Assembly (NCBI RefSeq): GCF_000382705.1
Contig: NZ_ARQE01000007.1
Location: 62,433 to 126,432, forward strand
Direction: 5' to 3'
From: Aureimonas ureilytica DSM 18598 = NBRC 106430
GTDB lineage: Bacteria > Pseudomonadota > Alphaproteobacteria > Rhizobiales > Rhizobiaceae
DNA: 64,000 nucleotides
Under the pieces are notes generated by a model that had not been told where the DNA came from, ran no database searches, and saw only the letters and a program-made list of their open reading frames with translations. Position 1 is the stretch's first letter. Every line of letters begins with the position of its first letter. Shown here piece by piece: positions 1 to 8,971 of this stretch. Both the position numbers and the translations under genes were made by a program.

Positions 1-361
1 CCTCGATGTGGATGGCGGCCGCCCCCGCCGTCTCCAGCGCCGCGACCGTCGCCATGACGTTCAGCGCCTCGCCGAACCCCGTGTCGGCATCGACCACCAC
101 GGGCAGTCCCGAGGCGCCCGCCACCTGCCGGACGAAGAAGGCGACGTCGGCGGCCGTCATGATGCCGAGATCGGGCAGGCCCATCGAGGCGCTCATGGCC
201 GCGCCCGAAAGGTACAGTGCCTCGAAGCCGGCCCGCCGCGCCTGAAGCGCGGCAAGACCGTTCTGGGCGCCGGGCAGGCGCAGGATGCCCGGCTGGGCCA
301 AGCGCTCGCGGAGCCGGCGTCCGGCCGGCTCCTTCGTTGACAGGTCGTTGAGATAGCTCAT
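1..361 (-). CDS. Isocitrate lyase/PEP mutase family enzyme (partial, N-terminal part)
   Basis: The N-terminal 120 residues are in the window; the rest lies beyond position 1. The start MSYLNDLSTKEPAGRRLRE and the active-site stretch VVVDADTGFGEALNV are typical of the isocitrate lyase/phosphoenolpyruvate mutase superfamily (2-methylisocitrate lyase, oxaloacetate decarboxylase, carboxyphosphonoenolpyruvate mutase). These enzymes are Mg-dependent and cleave or form C-C or P-C bonds of 2-oxo or tricarboxylic acids. The gene follows tctA by 13 nt on the same strand, so it is probably the last gene of the TctCBA operon and may act on the imported acid. The exact reaction cannot be decided from this fragment. 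Confidence 0.85.
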   Translation of the reverse strand, partial: MSYLNDLSTKEPAGRRLRERLAQPGILRLPGAQNGLAALQARRAGFEALYLSGAAMSASMGLPDLGIMTAADVAFFVRQVAGASGLPVVVDADTGFGEALNVMATVAALETAGAAAIHIE

Positions 362-374
362 GGCCTCGGTCCCC

Positions 375-1916
375 TCATTCCGGCGGCAGGCGGGCGTCGA
401 CCGCAAGCGGCGCATCCGGCTTGCGAAGTCTCGCAAGGACCATCGGCATGACCAGCATCAGGGCGGCCGCCGTCCAGAGCACCACGGCGATCCAGCTCGA
501 CCAGAGGATCGACACCTCGCCGGCAGAAAGCGACAGCGCGCGGCGCAGGTTCTGCTCCAGGATCTTGCCGAGCACAAAGCCGAGGATCAGCGGCGCCATC
601 GGCACCGACAGCCTGCGCAGCCACCAGGCGATGACGCCGACGACGACCATCAGCACGAGATCGAACCCCGCCGACTTGCCGGAATAAACGCCGACCGCGC
701 TCACCACCACGATGAAGGGCACCAGCGTCCAGGCCGGAACCGAGAGCATGCGGGCGAAGAGACCGACGAAGGGGATGTTCATCGCGAGCAGCATCACGTT
801 GCCGATGAAGAGCGAGGCGATGAGGCCCCAGACGAGTTCCGGCTGGCTCGTGAAGAGCACCGGGCCGGGCGTGATGTTGTAGAGGGTCAGGACGCCGAGC
901 ATGATCGCGGTCGTGCCCGATGACGGGATGCCGAGCGTCAGCATCGGGATGAAGTTGGAGTTGGAGGCGCTGTTGTTGGCCGCCTCGACCGAGGCGAGAC
1001 CGCGAAGGTCCCCTCGCCCGAAGCGGGCGCCCTGGGGGTCCTGCCGCTCGACGATGCGCTTCTCGGTGGAATAGGCGAGCACCGAGCCGACCGTGCCGCC
1101 GGCGCCCGGCAGCAGGCCGATGAAGAAGCCGATGGCCGAGCCGCGCAGCGTCGCCATGTTGGTGAGGCGCATCTCGGCGAGGTTGAAGAGGCTGCGCCCC
1201 ATGCTCTCGACCTTCGTCGGGATGCCGGCGCGGTGGCTCTCGTAGAGCAGCAGCAGTTCCGAGATCGCGAAGAGGCCGATGACGATCGTGGCGAACTGGA
1301 TGCCGTCGATGAGGTTCGGCATGTCGAACGTGTAGCGAAAGACGCCGGAGTTCGGATCGATGCCGACCGTGGAGAGCGCGAGGCCGATGCCGACCGCGAG
1401 CAGCGCCTTGACCGGCTGGTCAGCAAGGAGGCCGGCGAGCGAGGCGAAGGCGAAGACCATCAGCGCCACGTATTCCACCGGCCCGAAGGCCAGCGCCCAG
1501 CGCGATAGGACGGGCGCGGCGATGACGATGCCGACGGTGGCCAGCATCGAGCCGACGAAGGAGGTCCAGGCCGAAAGCGAGAGCGCGATGCCCGCCTTGC
1601 CCTGGCGCGACAGCGGATAGCCTTCGAGCGCCGTCATCACCGCCGAGGCCTCGCCCGGCACGTTGATGAGGATGGCGCTGATGCGCCCGCCATATTCTGA
1701 GCCGATATAGATCGACGCCATCAGGATCATGGAGGATTCGGGCGGCAGGCCGAGCGCGAAGACGACGGGCACCAGCATCGCCACCGCGTTGACCGGCCCG
1801 AGGCCCGGAAGAACGCCGACCATGGTACCGACCACGGCCCCGAGCGCGGCGAGCGCAAGATTCATCGGCGTCGCGGCGACCGAGAAGCCGGTGAGGAGAA
1901 AGCCGAGCGTATCCAT
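375..1916 (-). CDS. tctA: Tripartite tricarboxylate transporter, large permease TctA
   Basis: 513-residue polytopic membrane protein (about 12 hydrophobic segments) of the TctA family. Family hallmarks are visible: GTMVGVLPGLGPVNAVAM near residue 35, YIGSEYGGRISAILINVPGE near residue 75, and the C-terminal half repeat GFFIGLLPGAGGTVGSVLAY. It forms the substrate channel of a secondary, ion-driven carboxylate importer with TctB and the periplasmic binder TctC. The chosen start (MDTLGFLL) overlaps the tctB stop codon; a longer open frame upstream lies over tctB and is not coding. Substrate unknown; citrate or another di-/tricarboxylate is the family expectation. Confidence 0.93.
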   Translation of the reverse strand: MDTLGFLLTGFSVAATPMNLALAALGAVVGTMVGVLPGLGPVNAVAMLVPVVFALGLPPESSMILMASIYIGSEYGGRISAILINVPGEASAVMTALEGYPLSRQGKAGIALSLSAWTSFVGSMLATVGIVIAAPVLSRWALAFGPVEYVALMVFAFASLAGLLADQPVKALLAVGIGLALSTVGIDPNSGVFRYTFDMPNLIDGIQFATIVIGLFAISELLLLYESHRAGIPTKVESMGRSLFNLAEMRLTNMATLRGSAIGFFIGLLPGAGGTVGSVLAYSTEKRIVERQDPQGARFGRGDLRGLASVEAANNSASNSNFIPMLTLGIPSSGTTAIMLGVLTLYNITPGPVLFTSQPELVWGLIASLFIGNVMLLAMNIPFVGLFARMLSVPAWTLVPFIVVVSAVGVYSGKSAGFDLVLMVVVGVIAWWLRRLSVPMAPLILGFVLGKILEQNLRRALSLSAGEVSILWSSWIAVVLWTAAALMLVMPMVLARLRKPDAPLAVDARLPPE

Positions 1917-2356
1917 CAGAGGAGGTCCCCGAGGATGCCCGTCGGCAGGACGACGTCGAGCCCGTGGTCGAAGAGGAGGAACGAGCCGACCGAGAGGACG
2001 ACGCCCGTGCCTGCGCTCTGCGCCAAGGTCGCGCCGAAGATGCGCGCGACGACGGCGCTCATCAGAGCGGTCGAGACGACGAAGCCGAGCGGCTGGAACA
2101 GGAGCGCGTAGGCGAGGAGCGTGGCGGCGATGCCGAGGATGCCCCGGTTGACGCCGGCGGCGTTGGGCTCGACCGCGCCGCCGCCCTTGACGAGGAGCAC
2201 GATCCCGCAGGCTCCGATCAGGATCGCCGTGATCATCGGAAAGGCGCGGGGGCCGACGGGTTCGTAGGCGAAGGGGGCGGCGAGCCCCCATCCGAAGGCG
2301 ACGAGCGTCAGGGCCATGAGCACCGCCAGGCCCCCGAGCGTCCGATCGTTGCTCAT
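1916..2356 (-). CDS. tctB: Tripartite tricarboxylate transporter, small permease TctB
   Basis: 146 residues with four hydrophobic segments (for example LAVLMALTLVAFGWGLA and ILGIAATLLAYALLF), the size and layout of TctB/DUF1468 proteins. It is the small membrane subunit of the TTT transporter. Its stop codon overlaps the tctA start, so the two are translationally coupled, and it begins 10 nt after tctC. Sequence conservation in TctB is low, so the call leans on size, topology and position. Confidence 0.88.
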   Translation of the reverse strand: MSNDRTLGGLAVLMALTLVAFGWGLAAPFAYEPVGPRAFPMITAILIGACGIVLLVKGGGAVEPNAAGVNRGILGIAATLLAYALLFQPLGFVVSTALMSAVVARIFGATLAQSAGTGVVLSVGSFLLFDHGLDVVLPTGILGDLL

Positions 2357-2366
2357 GGCGCTCCCC

Positions 2367-3356
2367 TTACTTCGCGACGAGGCCGAAGCCGGAGGCGAGT
2401 TCCTTGTAGGTCGCCACCCGCTCGTCGACGAAGGTCTTCAGCGCGTCGCCCGTCATCGGCAGGGCCAGGAGGTTGCGGTCGGTCAGGAGCTGGGCGTAGC
2501 CGGGCGCGGCCATCGCCTTGGCGAAGGCATCGGCCCACCACTGGTAGTCCGCGTCCGAGACCTCGGGTCCGACATAGAAGCCGCGCACGATCGGCCACTC
2601 GATGTCGTAGCCTTGCTCCTTGGCGGTCTGCACCTGGCCGAGCTTGCCGGCGAGACGATCGGCCGAATAGATCGCAAGGAGCTTCAACGGCGCGCCGCCG
2701 TCGATCGCCGCCTGGCTGTCGCCGACATCGTTCATGCAGACCTGCACATGGCCGCCCTGGAGCGCGGTCGCGCAGTCGCCGCCGCCCTCGAAGGCGACGA
2801 AGCGCATGGTCTTGTGGTCGATACCGGCCGCGCGCGCGGTGAGCGCCGCCTTCATCCAATCCTGGCTGCCGATCGTGCCGCCGGCGCCCAGGATCACCTT
2901 GGAGGGATCGGCCTTGATCGCCTCCATCATGTCCTTCAGCGAGGTCCAGGGCGAGTCCGCCGCCACCACGACGGCGCCGTAGTCGGTGCCGACCGAGGCG
3001 ACCCAGCGCACGTCGGCGGCCGTGTGGGCGCCGAACTTGCCCTGCGCGAGATTGAGGAGCGAGCCGGCCGAGAAGGCGACGATCGTGCCCGGCTCGTCCC
3101 GGCGCTGGCCGGCGATCGTGTTGAAGGCGACGGCACCGATGCCGCCCGGCATGTAGGACACGCGCAGCATCGCCTCCAGCGCGCCGGACTCCTTCAGCGC
3201 GGCCTGGGCAAGCTTGCAGGTGATGTCGAAGCCACCGCCGGGCTGGGCGGGCGCGATGCATTCGGGCTTGGCGGGTTCGGCGAGCGCCGGCACGGCGGCG
3301 AGGGACAGGGCGGCGGCGCCGACGGCGAGCGCCGCGCGGATCAGGGTCTTCGTCAA
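2367..3356 (-). CDS. tctC: TTT transporter periplasmic solute-binding protein TctC (Bug family)
   Basis: 329 residues with a Sec signal peptide (MTKTLIRAALAVGAAALSLA then an A-L-A cleavage region). The mature protein has the Bug/TctC layout: a QPGGGFDITCKLAQ loop near residue 42, PGGIGAVAFN near residue 70, and ADSPWTSLKDMMEAIKAD in the middle. It captures the carboxylate in the periplasm and delivers it to TctAB. A strong GGGAGGAA ribosome-binding site precedes the ATG. It lies downstream of tctE and heads the tctCBA operon, the usual order for citrate-type systems. Ligand specificity cannot be read from the sequence. Confidence 0.9.
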   Translation of the reverse strand: MTKTLIRAALAVGAAALSLAAVPALAEPAKPECIAPAQPGGGFDITCKLAQAALKESGALEAMLRVSYMPGGIGAVAFNTIAGQRRDEPGTIVAFSAGSLLNLAQGKFGAHTAADVRWVASVGTDYGAVVVAADSPWTSLKDMMEAIKADPSKVILGAGGTIGSQDWMKAALTARAAGIDHKTMRFVAFEGGGDCATALQGGHVQVCMNDVGDSQAAIDGGAPLKLLAIYSADRLAGKLGQVQTAKEQGYDIEWPIVRGFYVGPEVSDADYQWWADAFAKAMAAPGYAQLLTDRNLLALPMTGDALKTFVDERVATYKELASGFGLVAK

Positions 3357-3420
3357 GGATTCCTCCCAAGGAACGGTGCGGGCCTCCCAGCCCGTCAGCC
3401 TCCTTAACGACTGTTAGCTT

Positions 3421-4878
3421 TCATCCGGCTTTCAGCTGCGCCGCACCATCGCCGAGGGGTGCCGACAGGCGAAGCGAAGCGACCAGCCCCTTCTCGACCC
3501 CGTTGCGAAGGCGCATCTCGCCGCCATGGGCGCGAGCGATCGTGGCGACGATCGCAAGCCCCAGCCCCGTGCGGGCCGCCGCCTCGCCCGCGATCGCGTC
3601 GGGACCGGTCGCGAACCGCTCCCCCGCCCGTGCCAGCCGGTTCTTGTCCATCCCCGGCCCCTCGTCCCGCACCTCGACGTCGAGCCACCCCGCGTCCCGG
3701 CTCGGCGCGGCCGAGAGGACGACACGGCCGCCGCGCGGCGAGGCCCGCAGCGCATTGTCGAGGAGGTTGCTCAACGCTTCGAAGAGAAGAGGCTCGGACC
3801 CATTCGCCAGGAGAGGCTCTTCGGGCGCGTCGATCTCCAGATCGATGCGCCCGCGCCTTGCCTCGGCGAGGTGAAGTCGCGCGACCTCGCGCAGGAGCCT
3901 CGGCAGGTCCACCGCCGCCTCCTGCGACGGTTCGAGCAGCAGCGCATTCTCGGCCCGCGCCAGAGCCAGGAGCTGCGTGGTCGTGCGCCCGGCCCTGTCG
4001 ATGACCGGGCGCATCGCCTCCAGCGTCCGCCGCGTCGCCTCCGGATCGGCGGAACGGATGGCGAAGTCGACCTGCGACCGGAGGACGGCGATCGGGGTCT
4101 TCAGCTGGTGCGAGGCGTCGTCGATGAAGCGCCGCTGGGCTTCGCCCCGTTCGCGATGGCGCTGGAGGAGATCGTTCATCGCCCCGACGAGCGGGCGCAC
4201 CTCGCGCGGCAGGCCGGCGCCGTCGAGGCGCGAGCGATCGTCAGGCTCGCGGCGGTCGAGCCGATCCTTGAGAGCCGAGAGGGGCGCCAGGGCGAAGCGC
4301 ACCCCCAGCGCCAGGAGGGTCGCGGCCACGAGGACCGCCAGCGCATCGCGCGAGATGGCCCGGCGGATGAGATCGCGGCGGAACGCCTCGCGCGAGCCCG
4401 TCGTCTCGGCCACTTCGATGACGATGTTCTGCGCGCTCGCCGCGCCGTAGAGCGGGCGGTCCAGCGGCCGCTTGAAGGCGGCGACGCGGATCGGCCGATC
4501 GAAATAGGTCGCGTCGTAGAAGCGCATCTCGCCGACCGCGAGCGGCGGCGGCGGCGGAAGCAGGGCGTCGCCGATCTGCACCAGCCCGTCGTCGGTCGCG
4601 ATGCGGTAGTAGACCTCGCCCGACGCGGTCGCCTGGAAGCTCTCGAACAGGGGATAGGGCAGTTCCACCCCGACGCCGCCGCTTTCGGTCGACACGTTGA
4701 GGTCGATCGCCCGGATGGCGCCCGCGAGCGAGCGGTCGTAGGCGCTGTCGGAGAGGTCGTGCAGCGAGGCGGCCGAGAGCCAGAGGCCGGCCGCGAGCAG
4801 GAAGACGAGGCCCGGAAGGGTCCAGAGGGCGAGCGTCAGCCAGAGTGGGCGCGACGTGTTCCGGGCGGTCGCCGACAT
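3421..4878 (-). CDS. tctE: Sensor histidine kinase, TctE-like
   Basis: 485-residue membrane histidine kinase. Order of parts: TM helix at about residues 9-31, a periplasmic sensor region of roughly 150 residues with a run of five prolines, a second TM helix (DALAVLVAATLLALGVRFAL), a HAMP-like linker, the H-box DDASHQLKTPIAVLRSQ with phospho-accepting His, the N-box LFEALSNLLDNALRAS and G-boxes VRDEGPGMD and GLGLAIV. It phosphorylates the TctD partner in response to a periplasmic carboxylate. The ATG at 4878 lies just after the tctD stop; a GTG at 4893 would overlap tctD by 14 nt and is also possible. Confidence 0.9.
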   Translation of the reverse strand: MSATARNTSRPLWLTLALWTLPGLVFLLAAGLWLSAASLHDLSDSAYDRSLAGAIRAIDLNVSTESGGVGVELPYPLFESFQATASGEVYYRIATDDGLVQIGDALLPPPPPLAVGEMRFYDATYFDRPIRVAAFKRPLDRPLYGAASAQNIVIEVAETTGSREAFRRDLIRRAISRDALAVLVAATLLALGVRFALAPLSALKDRLDRREPDDRSRLDGAGLPREVRPLVGAMNDLLQRHRERGEAQRRFIDDASHQLKTPIAVLRSQVDFAIRSADPEATRRTLEAMRPVIDRAGRTTTQLLALARAENALLLEPSQEAAVDLPRLLREVARLHLAEARRGRIDLEIDAPEEPLLANGSEPLLFEALSNLLDNALRASPRGGRVVLSAAPSRDAGWLDVEVRDEGPGMDKNRLARAGERFATGPDAIAGEAAARTGLGLAIVATIARAHGGEMRLRNGVEKGLVASLRLSAPLGDGAAQLKAG

Positions 4879-4879
4879 G

Positions 4880-5560
4880 TCAGGCGGCTCCACCGTCGGT
4901 CGCCTCCAGGAAGTAGCCGAGCCCCCGCAGCGTGACGATCTGCACGCTCGCGCCGCCGAGCTTTCGGCGCAGGCGATGGACCATCACCTCCACGGCTTCG
5001 AGATGCAGGTCGCTGTCGGTCGATACGAGCCGATCGAGGAGCTGCTGCTTGGTGAGCGGCTCGCCCACGCGCTGGATGAGTTCGCGCAGGATCGCGTGCT
5101 CGCGCGGCGCCAGCGCCAGCGGCGCGCCGTCGAGGATAAAGCGCTGGGCGTTCTGGTCGAAAACCAGCGGCCCGCACTGGTAGACACCCCGCGCCCGCCC
5201 GTGGCTGCGCCGCACCAGGGCGACGAGCCGCGCTTCCAGTTCCTCCACGGCGAAGGGCTTGGCGAGGAAGTCGTCCGCCCCGGCATGGAGGAGTTCCACC
5301 CGCTTCGACAACTCGTCGCGGGCCGTGACGATGAGGGTCGGCGTCGCATCGTCGGCGGCGCGCAGGCGTTTGAGGAGCGATGCCCCATCGAGGGACGGCA
5401 GGCCGAGGTCGAGGACGATCGCGTCGAAGGTCTCCCCCTTCAGCCGCAGCTCCGCCAGCCGCCCGTCTTCCTCCCACTCTACCACGGAACCGCGTTGCGC
5501 GAGGCTGCGGCTGAGCCAGGTGGCGAGGTCGGGATCGTCTTCGACGAGGAGGATGCGCAT
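4880..5560 (-). CDS. tctD: OmpR-family response regulator, TctD-like
   Basis: 226 residues. The receiver domain (1-115) has the acidic pair in LLVEDDPD, the phospho-acceptor Asp51 in VLDLGLPSLDG and the conserved Lys in FLAKPFA. The C-terminal winged helix (about 130-220) contains REHAILRELIQR and VMVHRLRRKLG. It should activate the tctCBA operon when phosphorylated by the adjacent kinase. An in-frame extension upstream of the chosen ATG lacks receiver homology. The tctD-tctE-tctC-tctB-tctA order on one strand is the classical arrangement. Confidence 0.92.
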   Translation of the reverse strand: MRILLVEDDPDLATWLSRSLAQRGSVVEWEEDGRLAELRLKGETFDAIVLDLGLPSLDGASLLKRLRAADDATPTLIVTARDELSKRVELLHAGADDFLAKPFAVEELEARLVALVRRSHGRARGVYQCGPLVFDQNAQRFILDGAPLALAPREHAILRELIQRVGEPLTKQQLLDRLVSTDSDLHLEAVEVMVHRLRRKLGGASVQIVTLRGLGYFLEATDGGAA

Positions 5561-5696
5561 GGATGGAGGCCCTCGCTGGCGGACGTATCGAGCTAGGATC
5601 GAAGACCTACACCAAGAAAACTCGCCGACGAAGTGGGGCCGAGTTGGGCCCGATACGGGTTCCATGACAGCTGACCGGTGCCTCATCGGGAGGAAG

Positions 5697-5815
5697 GTCC
5701 GCTTTCGTCAGAGAATGCTCCAGACCGGACGGTCCGCAAACCACCCCGTCCGCTCTCGGGCTGCCAAGAGGGGCCACGGCCAGACGCGGCCTATCCGCTT
5801 TCGACCCCGAGCGGA
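5697..5815. repeat. Dispersed intergenic palindromic repeat, copy A
   Basis: Member of a repeat family found in at least five gaps of this window. Block 1 is at 5721-5756 (CAGACCGGACGGTCCGCAAA then CCACCCCGTCCGCTCTC). Block 2 is at 5784-5806 and contains CTATCCGCTTTCGACC. Copies B to E are near 29.9, 37.3, 39.3 and 40.0 kb. It lies in the divergent gap between tctD and the STAND gene and has no coding potential that I can support. Confidence 0.55.
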
Positions 5816-5903
5816 CTGCGCGGCCGCTCTCCGACGGTCCCCAAACCGGCCATCGATGCAGGAGGGCGCTTTCGTATTCCAGTGAGGTGAGGTTCGATCT
5901 TGC

Positions 5904-5925
5904 CAAACGGCAATCAAGCCGTTTG
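5904..5925. promoter_or_regulatory. Perfect inverted repeat upstream of the STAND gene
   Basis: CAAACGGC, six bases (AATCAA), then GCCGTTTG: a perfect 8-bp dyad 40 nt before the ATG at 5965. It could be an operator or a 5' UTR hairpin. No known regulator motif was recognised. Confidence 0.35.
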
Positions 5926-5964
5926 AGAACTGGCTATGTTCCGCTTTCGATGAGGGAGTTCGCC

Positions 5965-8445
5965 ATGAGGCCGGGCCGCGATGCCTTTATCGGCCGCGAT
6001 GCGGCATTGCGGGATCTCGACGCGCTGGCGCGCTCCTCGGCCATCGTCACCGTTACCGGTCCGGGCGGGGTCGGCAAGACCCGGTTGGTGCTGGAATGGC
6101 TGAGCGCCAGGGGCAAGACGGATGCCTGTCGCGCCGCTTCCGTACGGTTCGACGGATTGGCCGGCGAAGCCGCGGTGCTCGGCGCCGTCGCCGCTGCCGT
6201 CGACATGCCGCAGACGAAGGGACGGCCGTATCGCGAGGCCATCGCGGAATGGCTCCGCGATGTCGAACAGGTGCTCGTTCTCGACAATTGCGAGCATGTC
6301 GTCGAGGAGGCCGCCAACCTGGTCGATGCCCTGGCGCGCGGCGCGCGCAAGCTCCGCATCGTCGCCACCAGCCGCGTGCCGCTCGGACTGCCGGACGAGG
6401 TCCAGGTCCGTCTCCCGGTGCTGGACGAGCCGGCCGCGCTCGATCTCTTCCTATCCCGCGCGCGCCGCCGCGCGCCGGATATCGTCTTGGAAGGCAGGGC
6501 GTTGGACGCCGCGCGCGCCGTCTGCCAAGCGGTCGACGGACTGCCCCTGGCGATCGAGCTTGCGGCGGGCTGGGCGGATGTGCTGCCCGTCGGCGAGATC
6601 GCCGCGCAGCTCTCGGAAGGGCTGGACATCCTCCAGCGTCGCGGCCCCCTGACGGATCGCCAGGCGACCCTGACGGCGACCATGCGATGGAGCCACGCGC
6701 TTCTTTCGCCGCGCGCGCGCCTGCTTCTCCGGCGTCTTGCCGCCTTTCCGGCAGGCTTTCCCTTGAGCGCCGTCGCGCCGGTCTGCGCTGGCGACGGGTT
6801 GGCGCCGACGGATGTCCTGCCGGCGCTACGCAAGCTCGTGGACCACTCGCTGGTCCAGTTCCATCTGCCGACGGCGCGCTATCGGCTTCTCCATACGGCG
6901 CGGCTGTTCGCGGCGGAACTGGCTCGGGAGGCGGGCGAACTGGACACGCTGCGCAGCCGGCACGCCGCCCATTTCGCCGCCCTGGCGCTGGAGGCGCGGG
7001 CCGTGAACTTCGTGCCGGAGGATGCCTGGCTTCCCCGGCTTCAAGCGGAGGTCGACAATCTTCACGCGGCGCTCCGAACCCTCCTGGACACGGGACGCGG
7101 CGTCGAAGCGCTGGAGACGGCGGTCGCCCTGACCCTGTTCTGGTGGACGGCCAGCCGCCATCGCGAGGGCATCGGCTGGCTGCGCGCAGCCTTGGCCGAG
7201 GCCGGGGATGCACCGGCCATGCTGCGGGCGGCGGCACAGTTCGCACTCGGCTTTCTCGAAGCGCACGACACCGGCGACTGGGCGGAAGCCGCGCACGAGC
7301 TGGATCGCGGCTTGGCGCTCCTGGCGGGGCTGGAGGCGCCCGGCGCCGATCTCCTGCGCGGCTATCTCCTCTGCCTGCGGGGCGAATGCGACACGATATC
7401 GGGCGATGCGGAGACGGGGCTGAAACGGGCTGAGGAGGGCGCCACGCTGATCGCGCGCCACCCGGAGGACCGATGGGGTCAAGGCTTCGCCGCCTGGAAT
7501 GTCGGCTTCGGCTTCGAGCGCCTCGGCGAGCGGGACCAAGCGGCCGCCTGCTACGAAGAGGTCGTCGCCACGCAGCGGGACGGCAGTCTCGTCGTGCGGA
7601 TGATCGGCACCCAAAGCCTTGCCGGCATCCTCGAAGTGCGGGAAAGGGCAGCGGAGGCCGTGCCGCTCTACGACGAGGCTCTGGCGCTGTGCCGGCGCGT
7701 CGGGCTGTCGCGCCTCGGCGATGTGCATGGTTCGCTCGCGCGGCTTCTCGCCGACTGCGCTCGTATCCGCGTGGCAGCCGGAATCGAGCCCGAGCAAGCG
7801 AAGGCGCTGGCCCTCGAGGCGGAGGCGACGGCCGAGCGCTTGCAGGACATGGCGGCCCGGGCGGTTGCGGCAGAGGTTCTCGAGGACCTGGCGACGCCGA
7901 CGCGGGAGATCGGCACCTTCCGGCGGCAGGCCGCCGTCTGGCTCGTGGGGCTCGGCGACGCACAGGCGATGCTTCCCGACTCGAAGGGCCTGCGCCAGCT
8001 TCGCTATCTTCTCCAGTCGCCGGGCGACGACATTTCCGTCGGGGATCTCGCTGCCCTCGCCGATGGCGTCCTGCGCGAGATCGGGCGTGGCGAGCCGGCC
8101 CTCGACCGCGAGGCGCTCGCCGCCTATCGCAAGCGCCTGCGCGCTCTCGAACGATTGCTGGCAGCGGACGAGGATGCGCTGGACGACGACCAACGCGACA
8201 GGGTGCGGCGCGAGCACGACGTCGTCACGCGGGAACTGGCGCGCCATGCCGGACTCGGCGGACGGACCCGGCGCCTCGGTTCGCCGCAGGAACGCATGCG
8301 CGTCAACGTCACCCGAACGCTGAGGGCGGCCATCGCCGAGATCGAGGCCGTCTGCCCGGCACTCGGCCGGCATCTCGCCCTGTCGGTCGCAACCGGCAGC
8401 TTCTGCTGCTATCGCCCCGCCGCCCCCGTCGATTGGCGGTTCTGA
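5965..8445 (+). CDS. STAND (NB-ARC-type) ATPase with TPR-like repeats
   Basis: 826 residues. N-terminal P-loop NTPase: Walker A GPGGVGKT at 32-39, Walker B VLVLDNCEH at about 104-112, the arginine-sensor segment RIVATSRVPLGL and the GLPLAIELAAG motif near 195, all typical of AfsR/MalT-like STAND regulators. The centre (about 330-640) is alanine-rich helical repeat resembling TPRs. The C-terminus carries ERMRVNVTRTLRAAIAEIE and GRHLALSVATGSFCCYRP, an end found in LuxR/adenylate-cyclase-linked STAND ATPases. Neither a DNA-binding nor a cyclase domain is present, so it is a free-standing STAND protein, probably a signalling switch. The ATG at 5965 has GGGAG six nt upstream. Confidence 0.85.
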   Translation: MRPGRDAFIGRDAALRDLDALARSSAIVTVTGPGGVGKTRLVLEWLSARGKTDACRAASVRFDGLAGEAAVLGAVAAAVDMPQTKGRPYREAIAEWLRDVEQVLVLDNCEHVVEEAANLVDALARGARKLRIVATSRVPLGLPDEVQVRLPVLDEPAALDLFLSRARRRAPDIVLEGRALDAARAVCQAVDGLPLAIELAAGWADVLPVGEIAAQLSEGLDILQRRGPLTDRQATLTATMRWSHALLSPRARLLLRRLAAFPAGFPLSAVAPVCAGDGLAPTDVLPALRKLVDHSLVQFHLPTARYRLLHTARLFAAELAREAGELDTLRSRHAAHFAALALEARAVNFVPEDAWLPRLQAEVDNLHAALRTLLDTGRGVEALETAVALTLFWWTASRHREGIGWLRAALAEAGDAPAMLRAAAQFALGFLEAHDTGDWAEAAHELDRGLALLAGLEAPGADLLRGYLLCLRGECDTISGDAETGLKRAEEGATLIARHPEDRWGQGFAAWNVGFGFERLGERDQAAACYEEVVATQRDGSLVVRMIGTQSLAGILEVRERAAEAVPLYDEALALCRRVGLSRLGDVHGSLARLLADCARIRVAAGIEPEQAKALALEAEATAERLQDMAARAVAAEVLEDLATPTREIGTFRRQAAVWLVGLGDAQAMLPDSKGLRQLRYLLQSPGDDISVGDLAALADGVLREIGRGEPALDREALAAYRKRLRALERLLAADEDALDDDQRDRVRREHDVVTRELARHAGLGGRTRRLGSPQERMRVNVTRTLRAAIAEIEAVCPALGRHLALSVATGSFCCYRPAAPVDWRF

Positions 8446-8581
8446 CCGGTCATCCTTCGAACCGGGGGTGATCCGACGAGAGGTGTTCGTCGGCATCGAA
8501 CACGAGCCGCGATCCGAGCGAACGCTATTCCTTCGAGGCCCCGGACAGGGCGCCGGCAACCGCCAACGAAGGAAACGACCC

Positions 8582-8971
8582 ATGAAGAGCATCGACGTCA
8601 TCCAGCGTCTCTACGCCGGCTTCGCCTCCGGCGACCTCCCGGCGGTTCTCGCCGGCATGTCGCCCGACATCGAATGGACGGAAGCGGAAGGCTACCCCTA
8701 TGCCGGCACGTTCCGTGGCCCGCAGGCCATCGTGGATGGCGTGTTCATCCGGCTGGCGACCGAATGGGAAGGCTATCAGGCCGTACCGGACCGCTATGGC
8801 AGCGAAGGCGACGAGGTGATCGCGCTCGGGCACTACAGCGGAACGTACAAGGCGACGAACAAGAGCTTCCGCGCGCCTTTCGTCCATGCCTGGACGGTGC
8901 AGGGCGGCCAGATCGTTCGGTTCGTCCAGTATGTCGACACGGTCCTCGTCCAGCGCGCATTGCAGGCGTGA
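8582..8971 (+). CDS. SnoaL-like/NTF2-fold protein
   Basis: 129 residues with the cone-shaped NTF2 fold pattern: MKSIDVIQRLYAGFASGDLP, then MSPDIEWTEAEGYPYAGTFRG, and the end sheet VHAWTVQGGQIVRFVQYVDT. Members include ketosteroid isomerases, polyketide cyclases and many ligand-binding proteins; the last group fits best without clear catalytic residues. An AAGGAAACG stretch (8570-8578) lies upstream of the ATG. It lies 136 nt after the STAND gene in the same direction and may be co-transcribed. Function not assignable. Confidence 0.8.
   Translation: MKSIDVIQRLYAGFASGDLPAVLAGMSPDIEWTEAEGYPYAGTFRGPQAIVDGVFIRLATEWEGYQAVPDRYGSEGDEVIALGHYSGTYKATNKSFRAPFVHAWTVQGGQIVRFVQYVDTVLVQRALQA

Noticed and set aside
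1917-2291. Long in-frame upstream extension of tctA
   Set aside because: It overlaps tctB in another frame, is Arg-rich and lacks TctA similarity; the ATG overlapping the tctB stop is the natural start.
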